Virus record (IMG/VR): IMGVR_UViG_3300006810_006315
Span: 1 to 25,449 of that record
Direction: 5' to 3' (one strand)
DNA: 25,449 nucleotides
DNA from: a virus
A program made the position numbers and the translations under genes. The notes beneath the pieces are model-generated. The model had not been told where the DNA came from and did no database searches. It worked only from the letters and a program-made list of their open reading frames with translations. Below are positions 6,858 through 14,838 of the stretch, one piece after another; positions within the stretch are counted from its first letter, which is position 1, and every line of letters starts with the position of its first letter.

Positions 6858-8043
6858 CTTTCAGTGCTGTTACCAACTCAACCATCATCACATCAGTGTG
6901 GAAAGGAGTTGGTGCAATTCTTAATCTTTCTGCTCCAACATCTACAGTTGGAGAGTTAATTGGCTGGATATAGATTCCATATTCATTTAAAAGCTTATCA
7001 CTTGCCTTCTTACATCTAAATGCATCATTTACCATCACTGGTACAATATGGGTGCAAGCATTTTGATGAACTGGAATCTCAGCAGCTCCTAACATATATT
7101 TTAATTGTTCCGCCTTTTTCTGGTGCTGTTTTCTTAATCCGGTAGCGTCACGGAGATACTTGATGGCGGCGATTGCTCCTGCGCAGAGGACGGGCGAGAT
7201 ACTTGTTGTAAAGATGAACCCAGAAGCCACGGACCGAATAGCGTCAATAACAGCACTATTGCCAGCAATATAACCACCTTGAACCCCAAAGGCTTTTCCC
7301 AATGTTCCATTGATTATATCAATCCTATGTTGTACGCCTAACCATTCGCAGTATCCTGCTCCCGTATCGCCATACATTCCTACTGCATGTACTTCATCTA
7401 TATAAGTGATTGCGCCATACTTGTCTGCAAGATCGCAAATATCTTCAATTGGTGCTACGTCTCCATCCATACTATAAACTGATTCAAAAACAATAACGGG
7501 TGTCTGATTAGACATTGTTGCGGTTTGCAAAGCTAACTCAAGCTCATCCATATCATTGTGTGGAAAGATAATCTTGTCAGCTCTGCTGTGTTTCACTCCC
7601 ATAATAATAGAAGCATGATTTTTATTATCAGAGATAAAACAAATGTTTGGAATTATTCTACTCAGAGCAACAAGGGCCCATTCGTTGGCTACATATGCCG
7701 AAGAAAACAAGAGAGCTGCTTCTTTATTATGTAATGTTGCAAGCTCTCTTTCAAGTGTAACATGATACTGAGATGTACCACCAATGTTACGAGTGCCACC
7801 AGAACCAGCGCCGGTTTGATCTAATGCTGTATGCATTGCACTAATGACGTATTCATTTTGGCCCATGCCAAGATAGTCATTAGAACACCAGTTCACAATG
7901 TTTTTAGGGGCATATTTCCCATACCAAATGGCTTTTGGAAACTGCCCCCTTTCTCTTATAATATCGTTAAATACACGATAGCGACCATCTTCTTTGAAGT
8001 CACCAATAGTCTGCTCAAAATAATGTAGTAGGTCGCGGTCCAT
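6829..8043 (-). CDS. hemA: 5-aminolevulinate synthase (ALAS, C4 pathway)
   Basis: The full-length 404-residue pyridoxal-phosphate enzyme condenses glycine and succinyl-CoA to 5-aminolevulinate, the first step of haem and tetrapyrrole synthesis in Alphaproteobacteria. Diagnostic segments are GRYRVF (20-25), [10 protein letters not shown] (53-62), [20 protein letters not shown] (79-98), [10 protein letters not shown] (186-195), [11 protein letters not shown] (215-225) and [10 protein letters not shown] (244-253) with PLP lysine Lys250. [15 protein letters not shown] and ERLRIAPTP at the C-terminus separate ALAS from the sister enzymes KBL and AONS. All catalytic positions appear intact. It has a late promoter TATAAATA 26 bases upstream, fused to the glutaredoxin stop. 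Two small genes (61 aa and DUF454) follow in overlap. In a phage this is a candidate auxiliary metabolic gene. Confidence 0.95.
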   Translation of the reverse strand: MDRDLLHYFEQTIGDFKEDGRYRVFNDIIRERGQFPKAIWYGKYAPKNIVNWCSNDYLGMGQNEYVISAMHTALDQTGAGSGGTRNIGGTSQYHVTLERELATLHNKEAALLFSSAYVANEWALVALSRIIPNICFISDNKNHASIIMGVKHSRADKIIFPHNDMDELELALQTATMSNQTPVIVFESVYSMDGDVAPIEDICDLADKYGAITYIDEVHAVGMYGDTGAGYCEWLGVQHRIDIINGTLGKAFGVQGGYIAGNSAVIDAIRSVASGFIFTTSISPVLCAGAIAAIKYLRDATGLRKQHQKKAEQLKYMLGAAEIPVHQNACTHIVPVMVNDAFRCKKASDKLLNEYGIYIQPINSPTVDVGAERLRIAPTPFHTDVMMVELVTALKDVLHVGHKK

Positions 8044-8069
8044 TACAAATACTCTTAATTGTTTTTAAG

Positions 8070-8077
8070 TATTTATA
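8070..8077 (-). promoter_or_regulatory. T4-type late promoter TATAAATA (ALAS gene)
   Basis: An exact match to the T4 late consensus on the minus strand, 26 bases before the ALAS ATG. The glutaredoxin stop TAA (8075-8073) forms part of the motif. Confidence 0.7.
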
Positions 8078-8324
8078 ATGAATATCCAGTTCCTGTATAT
8101 CCAGTATCCTCGATATATTTCACCATTTGTTCATAGCCACCAATCTTTTGACCGTTGATAACAATTTGCGGAAATGTACGAGCTTCTGGAAACTCTGCAA
8201 TAACATCTTCACGTTCAAAATCTACACCAAGTTGGCGATATTCATATTTGATGTTATGTGTATCTAGTGTGTATTTTGCCTTTTCGCAGCTAGGACATCC
8301 TGGCTTTCCCCATATGTAAATCAT
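8073..8324 (-). CDS. grx: Glutaredoxin
   Basis: An 83-residue thioredoxin-fold protein with the dithiol active site CPSC (10-13), the cis-proline motif TFPQI (50-54) and the GGY glutathione-binding turn (62-64). It would reduce the C-terminal cysteine pair of the phage NrdA, as T4 NrdC does for its reductase. It starts in an ATGA overlap with nrdB, so the order nrdA-nrdB-grx forms one translationally linked unit. Full length, nothing missing. Confidence 0.92.
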   Translation of the reverse strand: MIYIWGKPGCPSCEKAKYTLDTHNIKYEYRQLGVDFEREDVIAEFPEARTFPQIVINGQKIGGYEQMVKYIEDTGYTGTGYSL

Positions 8325-9466
8325 AAGCTGAATCCTTTAAATGTGTCTGTTGATACGTCCTGTTTAGTTCCACCTTGTACATAACTAGTAATTTCAGTTT
8401 CTTGAGGTGCAACCTGTACCTCTGCTCCTGAAATCCATTTTTGAGTCCACGGCAACGGATTTTGAGGCTTACCATATGGAGACTCTAGTTTTACGTTTGT
8501 CATTCGCTTTGACGCGATAAATTCAATATATTGACTTAGAAGTTCTGTATTCAATCCAATCATTGATCCATCTTTAAACAAGTATTCTGCCCAAGCTTTT
8601 TCTTGATCTACTGCATCGATAAACATTTGAATACATTCTTGTTCTGTTTCTTTGGCAATCTTTTCAAAATCTGGATCTTCTTTACGAAGAAGTTTCAGCA
8701 TCATTTGAGTAGATGCAAGGTGTAGATTCTCGTCGCGAGCAATCAATTTGATAATCTTCGCGTTTCCTTCCATTTTCTTAAGTTCCGCAAAAGCCCAAGA
8801 GCAAGCAAAAGAGACATAGAATCGTACTCCTTCTAGAATGTTAACACTCATAAGAGTTAGCCAAAGCTTTTTCTTAAGTTCATACAAATCAACCTTAACT
8901 TCAGTACCTTCTTTCATACCCTTTTGATTCAATTCAAAGGTACCTTCACCAAGAAGATTATACCACCCCGCCATCTGAATGAGATCGTCGTAGTGTTTAG
9001 AAATATCGTCAGCACAATCGATAATTTCTTGAATGTCTAGCATCTCATCAAAGATTTTAGATGGGTTAGAATATACATTGCGAATAATATGAGTGTATGA
9101 ACGGCTATGAATTGTTTCAGAGAATGTCCAAGTAATGATCCAGTTCTCAAGCTCAGGTAATGAAACAATACTACCAAAGCTTTCAGCCGGAGCACGGCCT
9201 TGTACAGAATCGAGCAAAATTTGACGCTTCAAGTTTGAAGTAAAGATGTGTTGCTCGTGTGATGTAAGTGCTTTAAAATCCTTAGCATCCTGATAGATGT
9301 CTACTTCTTCAGGGCGCCAAAAGAATCCTAGTTGTTTGTCAGTCAACTGATCAAACTGTTTATACTTCAAAGTGTCATAACGTTGAATCGTTGGGCCACC
9401 GCTGGGATCTAGAAAAGATGCGACAGATGTATGGTCAACACGGTTTTGTACGTCAAAAACGCTCAT
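8321..9466 (-). CDS. nrdB: Ribonucleotide reductase class I beta subunit (NrdB)
   Basis: The 381-residue subunit generates the tyrosyl radical for NrdA. SETIHSRSYTH (116-126) supplies iron ligands Glu117 and His120 and the radical Tyr124, equivalent to E. coli Glu115/His118/Tyr122. EGVRFYVSFACSWAF and ARDENLHLAS carry the second set of iron ligands. All are present, so this is a class Ia type diiron-tyrosyl enzyme. AAGGA precedes the ATG; the gene lies 23 bases after nrdA and overlaps the glutaredoxin gene by ATGA. Confidence 0.96.
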   Translation of the reverse strand: MSVFDVQNRVDHTSVASFLDPSGGPTIQRYDTLKYKQFDQLTDKQLGFFWRPEEVDIYQDAKDFKALTSHEQHIFTSNLKRQILLDSVQGRAPAESFGSIVSLPELENWIITWTFSETIHSRSYTHIIRNVYSNPSKIFDEMLDIQEIIDCADDISKHYDDLIQMAGWYNLLGEGTFELNQKGMKEGTEVKVDLYELKKKLWLTLMSVNILEGVRFYVSFACSWAFAELKKMEGNAKIIKLIARDENLHLASTQMMLKLLRKEDPDFEKIAKETEQECIQMFIDAVDQEKAWAEYLFKDGSMIGLNTELLSQYIEFIASKRMTNVKLESPYGKPQNPLPWTQKWISGAEVQVAPQETEITSYVQGGTKQDVSTDTFKGFSL

Positions 9467-9489
9467 TTGAATTCCTTTATATCTAATTG

Positions 9490-11787
9490 TTAAATAGTGC
9501 AGCTTTCGCAGTTTGCGTCGTCTAGTTCACCTTGTGGCAAAGCTTCTTCAGTCATCTTGTCAACGTCAATCTCACCTTGGCCATCATAGGTGTTAAAGTA
9601 GTAGAGTTGCTTTCCACCATACTTATAGAACATAAGTAGGTCTTGTAGAAGAACACTCATTGGAATCTTTTCATCTTCAAAGAACTGCGGATTGTAACTA
9701 GTATTGACAGAGATACCTTGATCGATATACTTTTGTAATACTGCCATAATCTTTAGATAACCTTGAGGAGATTTTTGATCCCATAGTAGATCATACTTAT
9801 TTTTAAAGTGGAAGTACTGAGGCACAACTTGCTTCAATACACCATGCTTAGATTGTTTTACAGAAATCAAACTACGAGGCGGTTCAATACCGTTTGTTGC
9901 ATTTGCCACCTGAGCAGATGTTTCCGAAGGCATAAGAGCCATAAGTGTAGAGTTACGAATACCTGTATTTTTGAGCTGTTTACGTAATCCTTTCCAATCC
10001 ATGCGTTCTTTATGCTTAACAAGTTCGTCAAGATCTTTCTTATAAGTTTGGTTAGGAGTGATTCCATGTCCATACTTAGTTTCCATAATACCAGGAATAG
10101 ATCCCATGTCAACAGCTAAATCAGCAGAAGCCTTAATTAAATAGTATGACCATGCCTCAGCGTACTCATCGACCAATTCTAGCCCCTCTGGAGTGATGTC
10201 TTGATAGGATAGATCATGCTTGGCCATCCAATAAGCAAAGTTAATAATACCAACACCAATAGGACGGCGTTTTTCAGTAGACAACTGAGCAGCTAGGATT
10301 GGATAGTTTTGATATGAAAGCAAAGCATCTAGACCGCGGACAGCAAGTGTACATGCTTTTTCAAAATCTTCTGGAGATTTTACGTTACCCCAGTTAATTG
10401 CAGACAATGTACATAGACTAATCTCACCGTCCGGATCATTGATATCATTCAATGGTTTAGTTGGCAAGTCGATCTCAGCACAAAGATTCGATTGGCGAAT
10501 AGGTGCAACTTCTGGAATAAATGATCCATGATCGTTTGCGTTATCCACGTTTTGTAAATAGATACGACCTGTGTTTTTACGTTCTTCCATAAACATAGAA
10601 AAGAGTTGAGCAGCAGGAATAGACTTCTTACGAAGGCGAGTGTTGCGCTCAGCAGTTTCATATAGTTCACGAAACTTATCTTGGTCTGCAAAGAAGGCTT
10701 CATACAAGCCGGGAACATCCGCAGGAGAGAACAAAGTAATCTCGCCGCCTGTAATCAAACGCTCGTACATTAGCTTGTTAAACTGTACTCCGTAATCCAT
10801 ATGTCGAACACGATTATCTTCAGTACCTTTATTGTTTTTCAATACAAGAAGATCTTCTACTTCATAGTGCCAGATTGGATAGTACAATGTTGCAGCACCT
10901 CCACGAACACCGCCTTGAGAACAAGACTTGGTTGCGGATTGGAAGTGCTTATAGAAAGGAATTACTCCTGTGTGATAGGCGTCTCCTTTCCTAATAGGTG
11001 AACCGATAGCGCGGATTGAACCAGCCCCGATTCCAATTCCTGCTTTTTGGGATACGTACTTAACGATGCTACTAGAAGTAGCATTAATGCTGTCAAGGGA
11101 ATCGTCTGTTTCGATAAGGACGCAAGAGGAGAACTGTCTTTGAGGAGTACGTACACCTGCCATAACAGGAGTAGGAAGGCTGATATCGTGAAGAGAGATA
11201 GCGTCATAATAGTCCTTAACCCATTTCAAACGGGTTTCTTTTGGGTAGTTATTGAAAAGAGTAGCAGCAATCAAAATGTAACACATTTGTGGTGTTTCAA
11301 AAATTTCGCCAGTTACTCTGTTTTGACAAAGGTACTTGCCGCGCAACTGTTCCATAGCAACGTATGTAAGATTCTCATCTCGCTGGTGCTTGATGAATCC
11401 GTTAATCTTGTCCCACTCATCATCATCGTAATATGTAATCAATTCAGGATCGTAAAATCCCATCTCAATATTACGCTCGACAAGTTCTTTTACGTGACAA
11501 GGCTCGTAATGATCGTACACTTCTTTACGAAGTGCATAGTTTACTAAGCGACCACCAACATATTGATAGTTTGGTGTTTCTTCAGAAATTAAGTCAGCTG
11601 CTGCTTTAATTAAGGTTTCTTGAATTTCCTTTGTCGTCATACCATTAAAAAACTGAATTTGACTTTTGATTTCAACTTCTGACGGGCTTACTCCTGAAAT
11701 TCCATCACAAGCAAAAAAGACAACCTTGTGTAGTTTTTCGATATTTAATTCTTCTTTTGACCCGTCACGCTTTACGACTTGCAGCAT
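9490..11787 (-). CDS. nrdA: Ribonucleotide reductase class I alpha subunit (NrdA)
   Basis: The 765-residue catalytic subunit reduces ribonucleoside diphosphates to deoxy forms. An N-terminal ATP-cone (residues 1-~95, VVKRDGSKEELN at the start) provides allosteric control. Active-site cysteines are Cys222 (FSSCVLIE), Cys436 in NLCAEI with its Asn and Glu partners, and Cys459 (SLCTLSAIN). The radical-path Tyr-Tyr pair occurs in QLYYFNTY, and the C-terminal CESC pair (760, 763) is the target of the glutaredoxin. Length and motifs match E. coli NrdA. A late-promoter-type AATAAATA lies 30 bases upstream and GAAGGA is the ribosome site. No intron or homing endonuclease interrupts it, unlike several T4-like nrdA/nrdB genes. 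Confidence 0.97.
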   Translation of the reverse strand: MLQVVKRDGSKEELNIEKLHKVVFFACDGISGVSPSEVEIKSQIQFFNGMTTKEIQETLIKAAADLISEETPNYQYVGGRLVNYALRKEVYDHYEPCHVKELVERNIEMGFYDPELITYYDDDEWDKINGFIKHQRDENLTYVAMEQLRGKYLCQNRVTGEIFETPQMCYILIAATLFNNYPKETRLKWVKDYYDAISLHDISLPTPVMAGVRTPQRQFSSCVLIETDDSLDSINATSSSIVKYVSQKAGIGIGAGSIRAIGSPIRKGDAYHTGVIPFYKHFQSATKSCSQGGVRGGAATLYYPIWHYEVEDLLVLKNNKGTEDNRVRHMDYGVQFNKLMYERLITGGEITLFSPADVPGLYEAFFADQDKFRELYETAERNTRLRKKSIPAAQLFSMFMEERKNTGRIYLQNVDNANDHGSFIPEVAPIRQSNLCAEIDLPTKPLNDINDPDGEISLCTLSAINWGNVKSPEDFEKACTLAVRGLDALLSYQNYPILAAQLSTEKRRPIGVGIINFAYWMAKHDLSYQDITPEGLELVDEYAEAWSYYLIKASADLAVDMGSIPGIMETKYGHGITPNQTYKKDLDELVKHKERMDWKGLRKQLKNTGIRNSTLMALMPSETSAQVANATNGIEPPRSLISVKQSKHGVLKQVVPQYFHFKNKYDLLWDQKSPQGYLKIMAVLQKYIDQGISVNTSYNPQFFEDEKIPMSVLLQDLLMFYKYGGKQLYYFNTYDGQGEIDVDKMTEEALPQGELDDANCESCTI

Positions 11788-11817
11788 GCTTCTTTTTCCT
11801 TCTCTCTCAACATGTAG

Positions 11818-11825
11818 TATTTATT
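11818..11825 (-). promoter_or_regulatory. Late-promoter candidate AATAAATA (nrdA)
   Basis: AATAAATA on the minus strand, 30 bases before the nrdA ATG and the same distance class as the copies before head and lysis genes. Here the upstream thyX stop lies 24 bases away, not within the motif. Confidence 0.55.
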
Positions 11826-11848
11826 ACGTATTTTTTAACTATATGTAG

Positions 11849-12535
11849 TTATTCTTGAACAAAATTGATTATTTCTGGATAAATTTTGGATATAGCTTCT
11901 GCAATTGCTCGAGCTAACTCCATGTGTTCTTTTTGTGTTCCATTGCCTGAACGTAATTCAATGAAATGAATCCAAGAACGAATAGTACCATTAACGTAGA
12001 GACGAGATACCGTGTTACCCTCCGGAAGAATGGCTCTTGCTTGTTCTTTTGCAATTCCTTTTTCGATTGCTTCATTATAGATCCTCTTTACATGATCAAT
12101 TACAAAGTTCTGTTGCGCATACCACCAAGCCTTCAAAGCAGCATCGTCTGTCTCAATACTATTCTGACGATTCTTTTCATCTTGCAGACGAGCTTCTCTT
12201 ATAACAAAATCATCGCTAAGATCGTTGATGTCAGCATACCTTTGAGAAAACTCTTGGAATGAAAACGATCGGTGTCGGAGGAGTTGTCTTGCAATGTCTC
12301 GAGTTGTTGTGACTTCGATGCAGGCGCTTGCCATTTCGAATGGTGACCAGTGTTTGTGTTTGATGAGATATCCAAGTAACTTTGGCGTTGTCTTGGTGTT
12401 AGCTTGGTTGGATGGATTCGAGACACGGGCACAATACGCGATGAGGTCTTGGATGTTATCAAGCCCCTTGAATGCAGGTTCTCCTGCGTAGATACGACCT
12501 GCGGGTTGGCTATGGGAAATAAGTCGTGCATGCAA
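11849..12535 (-). CDS. thyX: Flavin-dependent thymidylate synthase ThyX
   Basis: The 228-residue protein carries the ThyX signature RHRx7S at 87-97 (RHRSFSFQEFS) followed by QRY, plus LPEGNTVSRLYVNGTIRSW, the usual substrate-binding C-terminal segment. ThyX methylates dUMP to dTMP with methylenetetrahydrofolate, FAD and NADPH. It supplies thymidylate for phage DNA and complements the reductase genes downstream. AGGAG lies 13 bases before the ATG, a slightly long spacing. It is transcribed with the primase gene 12 bases upstream. Classical T4 uses ThyA (gene td) instead; ThyX is common in marine phages. Confidence 0.95.
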   Translation of the reverse strand: MHARLISHSQPAGRIYAGEPAFKGLDNIQDLIAYCARVSNPSNQANTKTTPKLLGYLIKHKHWSPFEMASACIEVTTTRDIARQLLRHRSFSFQEFSQRYADINDLSDDFVIREARLQDEKNRQNSIETDDAALKAWWYAQQNFVIDHVKRIYNEAIEKGIAKEQARAILPEGNTVSRLYVNGTIRSWIHFIELRSGNGTQKEHMELARAIAEAISKIYPEIINFVQE

Positions 12536-12547
12536 AATTCAATACTC

Positions 12548-13549
12548 CTATACTTTGCGCCATGCGGCAAACTTCAATTCGGCTTGCAAACCCTGATAAG
12601 TATTATCTTCGATAATCTTTTCAACGTCATTAAGACCGTTTAGATACATTTCATTGATGTCCTTGCCAGGTACATCGGTTGGCCATATACAAATCTTATG
12701 ACCGTTCTTAATCACTTTATCCATACGTTTATGGATTTCTTTATTACGTGGTTCAGCATCAAATACGTATATTGCACGTTCATTTGCAGCATTACCGTTT
12801 CCTTCTGCGCCATTCATAGCGATGGCATTAGACAAAAAGAAAGAGTCAATCGCACCTTCAACTATATAGTAAGGCTCGTTAAAATTGACTTTGTCGAGAC
12901 CAAAGATCTTTGGCCTTTCATCAAACATAATAGTTATATATCTGATCCCGTCAGGATTAAACCCACGAGCAGAAACGCCGAAGACTTTACCTTTCTCATC
13001 TAAGAAAGGGATCACCAGACGGGGTTCATCTTTACCGACATGTTCAAACTTATTTGGAATAATTTCATTAATCCAAGTTTTGAATTTTGGTGCATAGTAA
13101 AGACGATAATGATGATGAGGTGGAATACCCCTCTTCTTTATATATCTTACGATCGCGTGATTATGAGCGAGTTGGCTCACTTTTTTTAATTTTTTTAGAG
13201 GATCTTTCTGAAAGACTGGCTTTTTAGTTTGAAACTGAGTAACGTCATCTTTGATAGTATTGTTTGCTTTATTTACAAACTTCTCAGCCACATAATCATT
13301 ATAGAGTAGTGGATCGATAGACTTTAGAAAGTACTGGAAGCCCTGTGAAGCGCCACAGTTATGGCAATAATAGGTGAACCTGTTATCCTTTTCTAGAAGC
13401 CAACCACGGGCCTTAGAGCGGGACTTTTGAGAGTCACCACAAATTGGACATCTAAAATTAATTTTATAAGGGGAAGTATGCCGTATTCGAAAGTTGTCGA
13501 GGCGGCCCGACAACATTTGAGCATATTGAATGTCTACAAAATCTACCAT
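12548..13549 (-). CDS. DnaG-type DNA primase (T4 gp61-like)
   Basis: The start is taken at ATG 13549 (MVDFVDIQYAQ), 333 residues. A GTG at 13567 would begin only about ten bases after the -10 box, leaving no leader. The N-terminus has a zinc-binding motif, CPIC at 34-37 and CHNC at 62-65. The centre has a Toprim-type fold, with IVEGAIDSFF carrying the acidic Glu and VFDAEPRNKE the second acidic patch. This fits the T4 gp61 primase, which lays RNA primers in complex with the gp41 helicase. It is preceded by a near-consensus sigma70 promoter, as expected for a replication gene expressed before the late genes. Confidence 0.88.
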   Translation of the reverse strand: MVDFVDIQYAQMLSGRLDNFRIRHTSPYKINFRCPICGDSQKSRSKARGWLLEKDNRFTYYCHNCGASQGFQYFLKSIDPLLYNDYVAEKFVNKANNTIKDDVTQFQTKKPVFQKDPLKKLKKVSQLAHNHAIVRYIKKRGIPPHHHYRLYYAPKFKTWINEIIPNKFEHVGKDEPRLVIPFLDEKGKVFGVSARGFNPDGIRYITIMFDERPKIFGLDKVNFNEPYYIVEGAIDSFFLSNAIAMNGAEGNGNAANERAIYVFDAEPRNKEIHKRMDKVIKNGHKICIWPTDVPGKDINEMYLNGLNDVEKIIEDNTYQGLQAELKFAAWRKV

Positions 13550-13577
13550 AATATATCCAGTGTTCACGTATAGTATA

Positions 13578-13605
13578 ATTATATACTAGTGCAACACAAT
13601 GTCAA
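13578..13605 (-). promoter_or_regulatory. Consensus sigma70 promoter upstream of the primase gene
   Basis: TTGACA (13605-13600) and TATAAT (13583-13578) are both perfect consensus boxes with a 16-base spacer. The -35 shares GGTTGACATT with the promoter at 2078-2050 and overlaps the stop codon TGA of the coiled-coil membrane gene. The predicted start falls about 22 bases before the primase ATG. Confidence 0.85.
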
Positions 13606-14084
13606 CCAAAAAGTGTAGGCCACTGTATTTTCATTGCAATAAACATTACAACTGCGCCTATACCCATCATGTAATATTTCCAGTTTTCAAGAGTTTTGAT
13701 TCTGTTTTCTTGGTCTTTGATTCTTTGATCTAGCGCTCCGTTTAGCTTAGCAAGAGCTTCCATAATCTCACGATTACGTTCGGCCCTGTTAAGAGCGTTT
13801 TGGTCAGATAATCTTTGATGATCTTCCTTAGAAGAAATGCGATATTGCTCCAAGCGATCTGTCATTACAGCGGCGCGAGCAACATCTTCTTGTTTGTGAA
13901 TATCTATTCTTTCTTCAAGATCTTCGATCTTGTCGTGGCAATTCTTAAGCATCTCGCCTTGAACTGCAACTCGCTCAGACATCTCTGCCATTTGTTCTAA
14001 CGCAGAATCAAACTTACCGAAATATCTTTCGATAGTTTTAATGTCTTTTTTAATTAACGCGACGTCTGTTTTTAACTCGTCCAA
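13602..14084 (-). CDS. Coiled-coil protein with C-terminal membrane anchor; holin/XhlA-like candidate
   Basis: The 160-residue protein starts with TTG, eight bases after GAGG; no ATG or GTG is available in frame. Residues 1-~134 are almost wholly charged heptads. A single hydrophobic segment at about 136-155 (YYMMGIGAVVMFIAMKI) is followed by a short tail. This coil-plus-C-terminal-anchor layout resembles XhlA-type haemolysin/lysis proteins. The gene follows the spanins and endolysin, so a membrane function in lysis is likely, perhaps holin or holin partner. It could instead be a membrane-associated structural protein. A late promoter precedes it. Confidence 0.6.
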   Translation of the reverse strand: MDELKTDVALIKKDIKTIERYFGKFDSALEQMAEMSERVAVQGEMLKNCHDKIEDLEERIDIHKQEDVARAAVMTDRLEQYRISSKEDHQRLSDQNALNRAERNREIMEALAKLNGALDQRIKDQENRIKTLENWKYYMMGIGAVVMFIAMKIQWPTLFG

Positions 14085-14111
14085 CGTAGGATCCTCTTGT
14101 ATACTTTGGAA

Positions 14112-14119
14112 TATTTATT
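14112..14119 (-). promoter_or_regulatory. Late-promoter candidate AATAAATA (coiled-coil membrane gene)
   Basis: The motif contains the o-spanin stop TAA (14117-14115) and lies 27 bases before the TTG start of the next gene. Confidence 0.6.
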
Positions 14120-14498
14120 CCGGCTTAGTAACAGCCTCTTCATAGTATACAATTATTTCGCCTTGCTGTTGGATATATCTTCTCATCTCAGCTATGTTTA
14201 AAGCTAAGTTCTCATAATCTTTAACACTAAATGCTACAAATGCACGATTGCCGTTAACTTCTTCAAACTCTTTGAGGAAATCCTCTAAGTTATCTTCATT
14301 AACTACGTATAATCGTGTATCAGTCAGATTGATTGGCTTCGGTCGAGCTACTGTCGGCACCGTCGTCTTCTGGATTTCCGTCACCACTTGTATCTCCGGT
14401 TCCGGTCTCCCGAGGGCGCAACCAGCTAGGAAGAGGGTCAGACCCATCGCCGCCAGTTTCTTGCTCAAGCTCGCGCCAAAGTTTTGCTGTAGCGCCAT
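14115..14498 (-). CDS. Outer-membrane spanin subunit (Rz1-like lipoprotein)
   Basis: The 127-residue protein has a lipoprotein signal: positively charged SKKL, a hydrophobic stretch and lipobox LFLAGC with Cys27, followed by a proline-containing segment typical of Rz1-like proteins. After lipidation it would sit in the inner leaflet of the outer membrane and bind the i-spanin across the periplasm to fuse the two membranes at lysis. The start, with AAGGA eight bases upstream, lies inside the i-spanin gene in another frame (179-base overlap) and the gene runs on past its end. It is longer than lambda Rz1 and has a folded-looking acidic C-terminal domain ending in a helix (NLALNIAEMRRYIQQQ). Confidence 0.8.
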   Translation of the reverse strand: MALQQNFGASLSKKLAAMGLTLFLAGCALGRPEPEIQVVTEIQKTTVPTVARPKPINLTDTRLYVVNEDNLEDFLKEFEEVNGNRAFVAFSVKDYENLALNIAEMRRYIQQQGEIIVYYEEAVTKPE

Positions 14499-14820
14499 TC
14501 ATCTTTCCTTCAAGTTGACCTGGCTCTTTTAAAGCTAGGTTTGTTAAATTATGTCTTTGAAGTTTACCACGAAGATCATCACCGTATGCTTCTGCTTTCT
14601 GCAAATCGGCTTGCAGAGTCTGATTTAATTGTTGCATTTGTGCTTGATCTGCTCTTAAAGTAGCAATGCTAGCCTCGGCAGTTTGTACAGCTACTTCCAT
14701 TTTAGCAACATTTGCGCGTGCAGTTTCTAAATCTGATTGTAACTTTTGGACATACATATATCCAACACCGCCGGTGGCTAGCACCACTACTACGATAGCA
14801 ATTTTAATCGATGTAAACAT
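14320..14820 (-). CDS. Inner-membrane spanin subunit (Rz-like)
   Basis: The 166-residue protein has a very short cytoplasmic N-terminus, one membrane segment (about residues 5-25, KIAIVVVVLATGGVGYMYV), then an Ala/Gln/Leu-rich periplasmic coiled coil to about residue 90. The tail is rich in Gly, Asp, Ser and Pro. That is the i-spanin layout. The low-complexity tail coincides with the region also encoding the o-spanin N-terminus and probably reflects dual-frame constraint. I chose ATG 14820; a TTG one codon upstream is possible. No good ribosome site is visible, and the gp67 stop 18 bases upstream suggests coupling. Confidence 0.8.
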   Translation of the reverse strand: MFTSIKIAIVVVVLATGGVGYMYVQKLQSDLETARANVAKMEVAVQTAEASIATLRADQAQMQQLNQTLQADLQKAEAYGDDLRGKLQRHNLTNLALKEPGQLEGKMNGATAKLWRELEQETGGDGSDPLPSWLRPRETGTGDTSGDGNPEDDGADSSSTEANQSD

Positions 14821-14838
14821 CAATGTTTGTAAGGAGAC

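Noticed and set aside
6829-8043. Alternative assignment of the ALAS gene to glycine C-acetyltransferase or 8-amino-7-oxononanoate synthase
   Set aside because: [23 protein letters not shown] and the [12 protein letters not shown] block are ALAS-type signatures rather than those of the sister enzymes.
13550-13567. GTG start at 13567 for the primase
   Set aside because: It would fall within about ten bases of the -10 box; ATG 13549 gives a normal leader and a typical gp61-like N-terminus.
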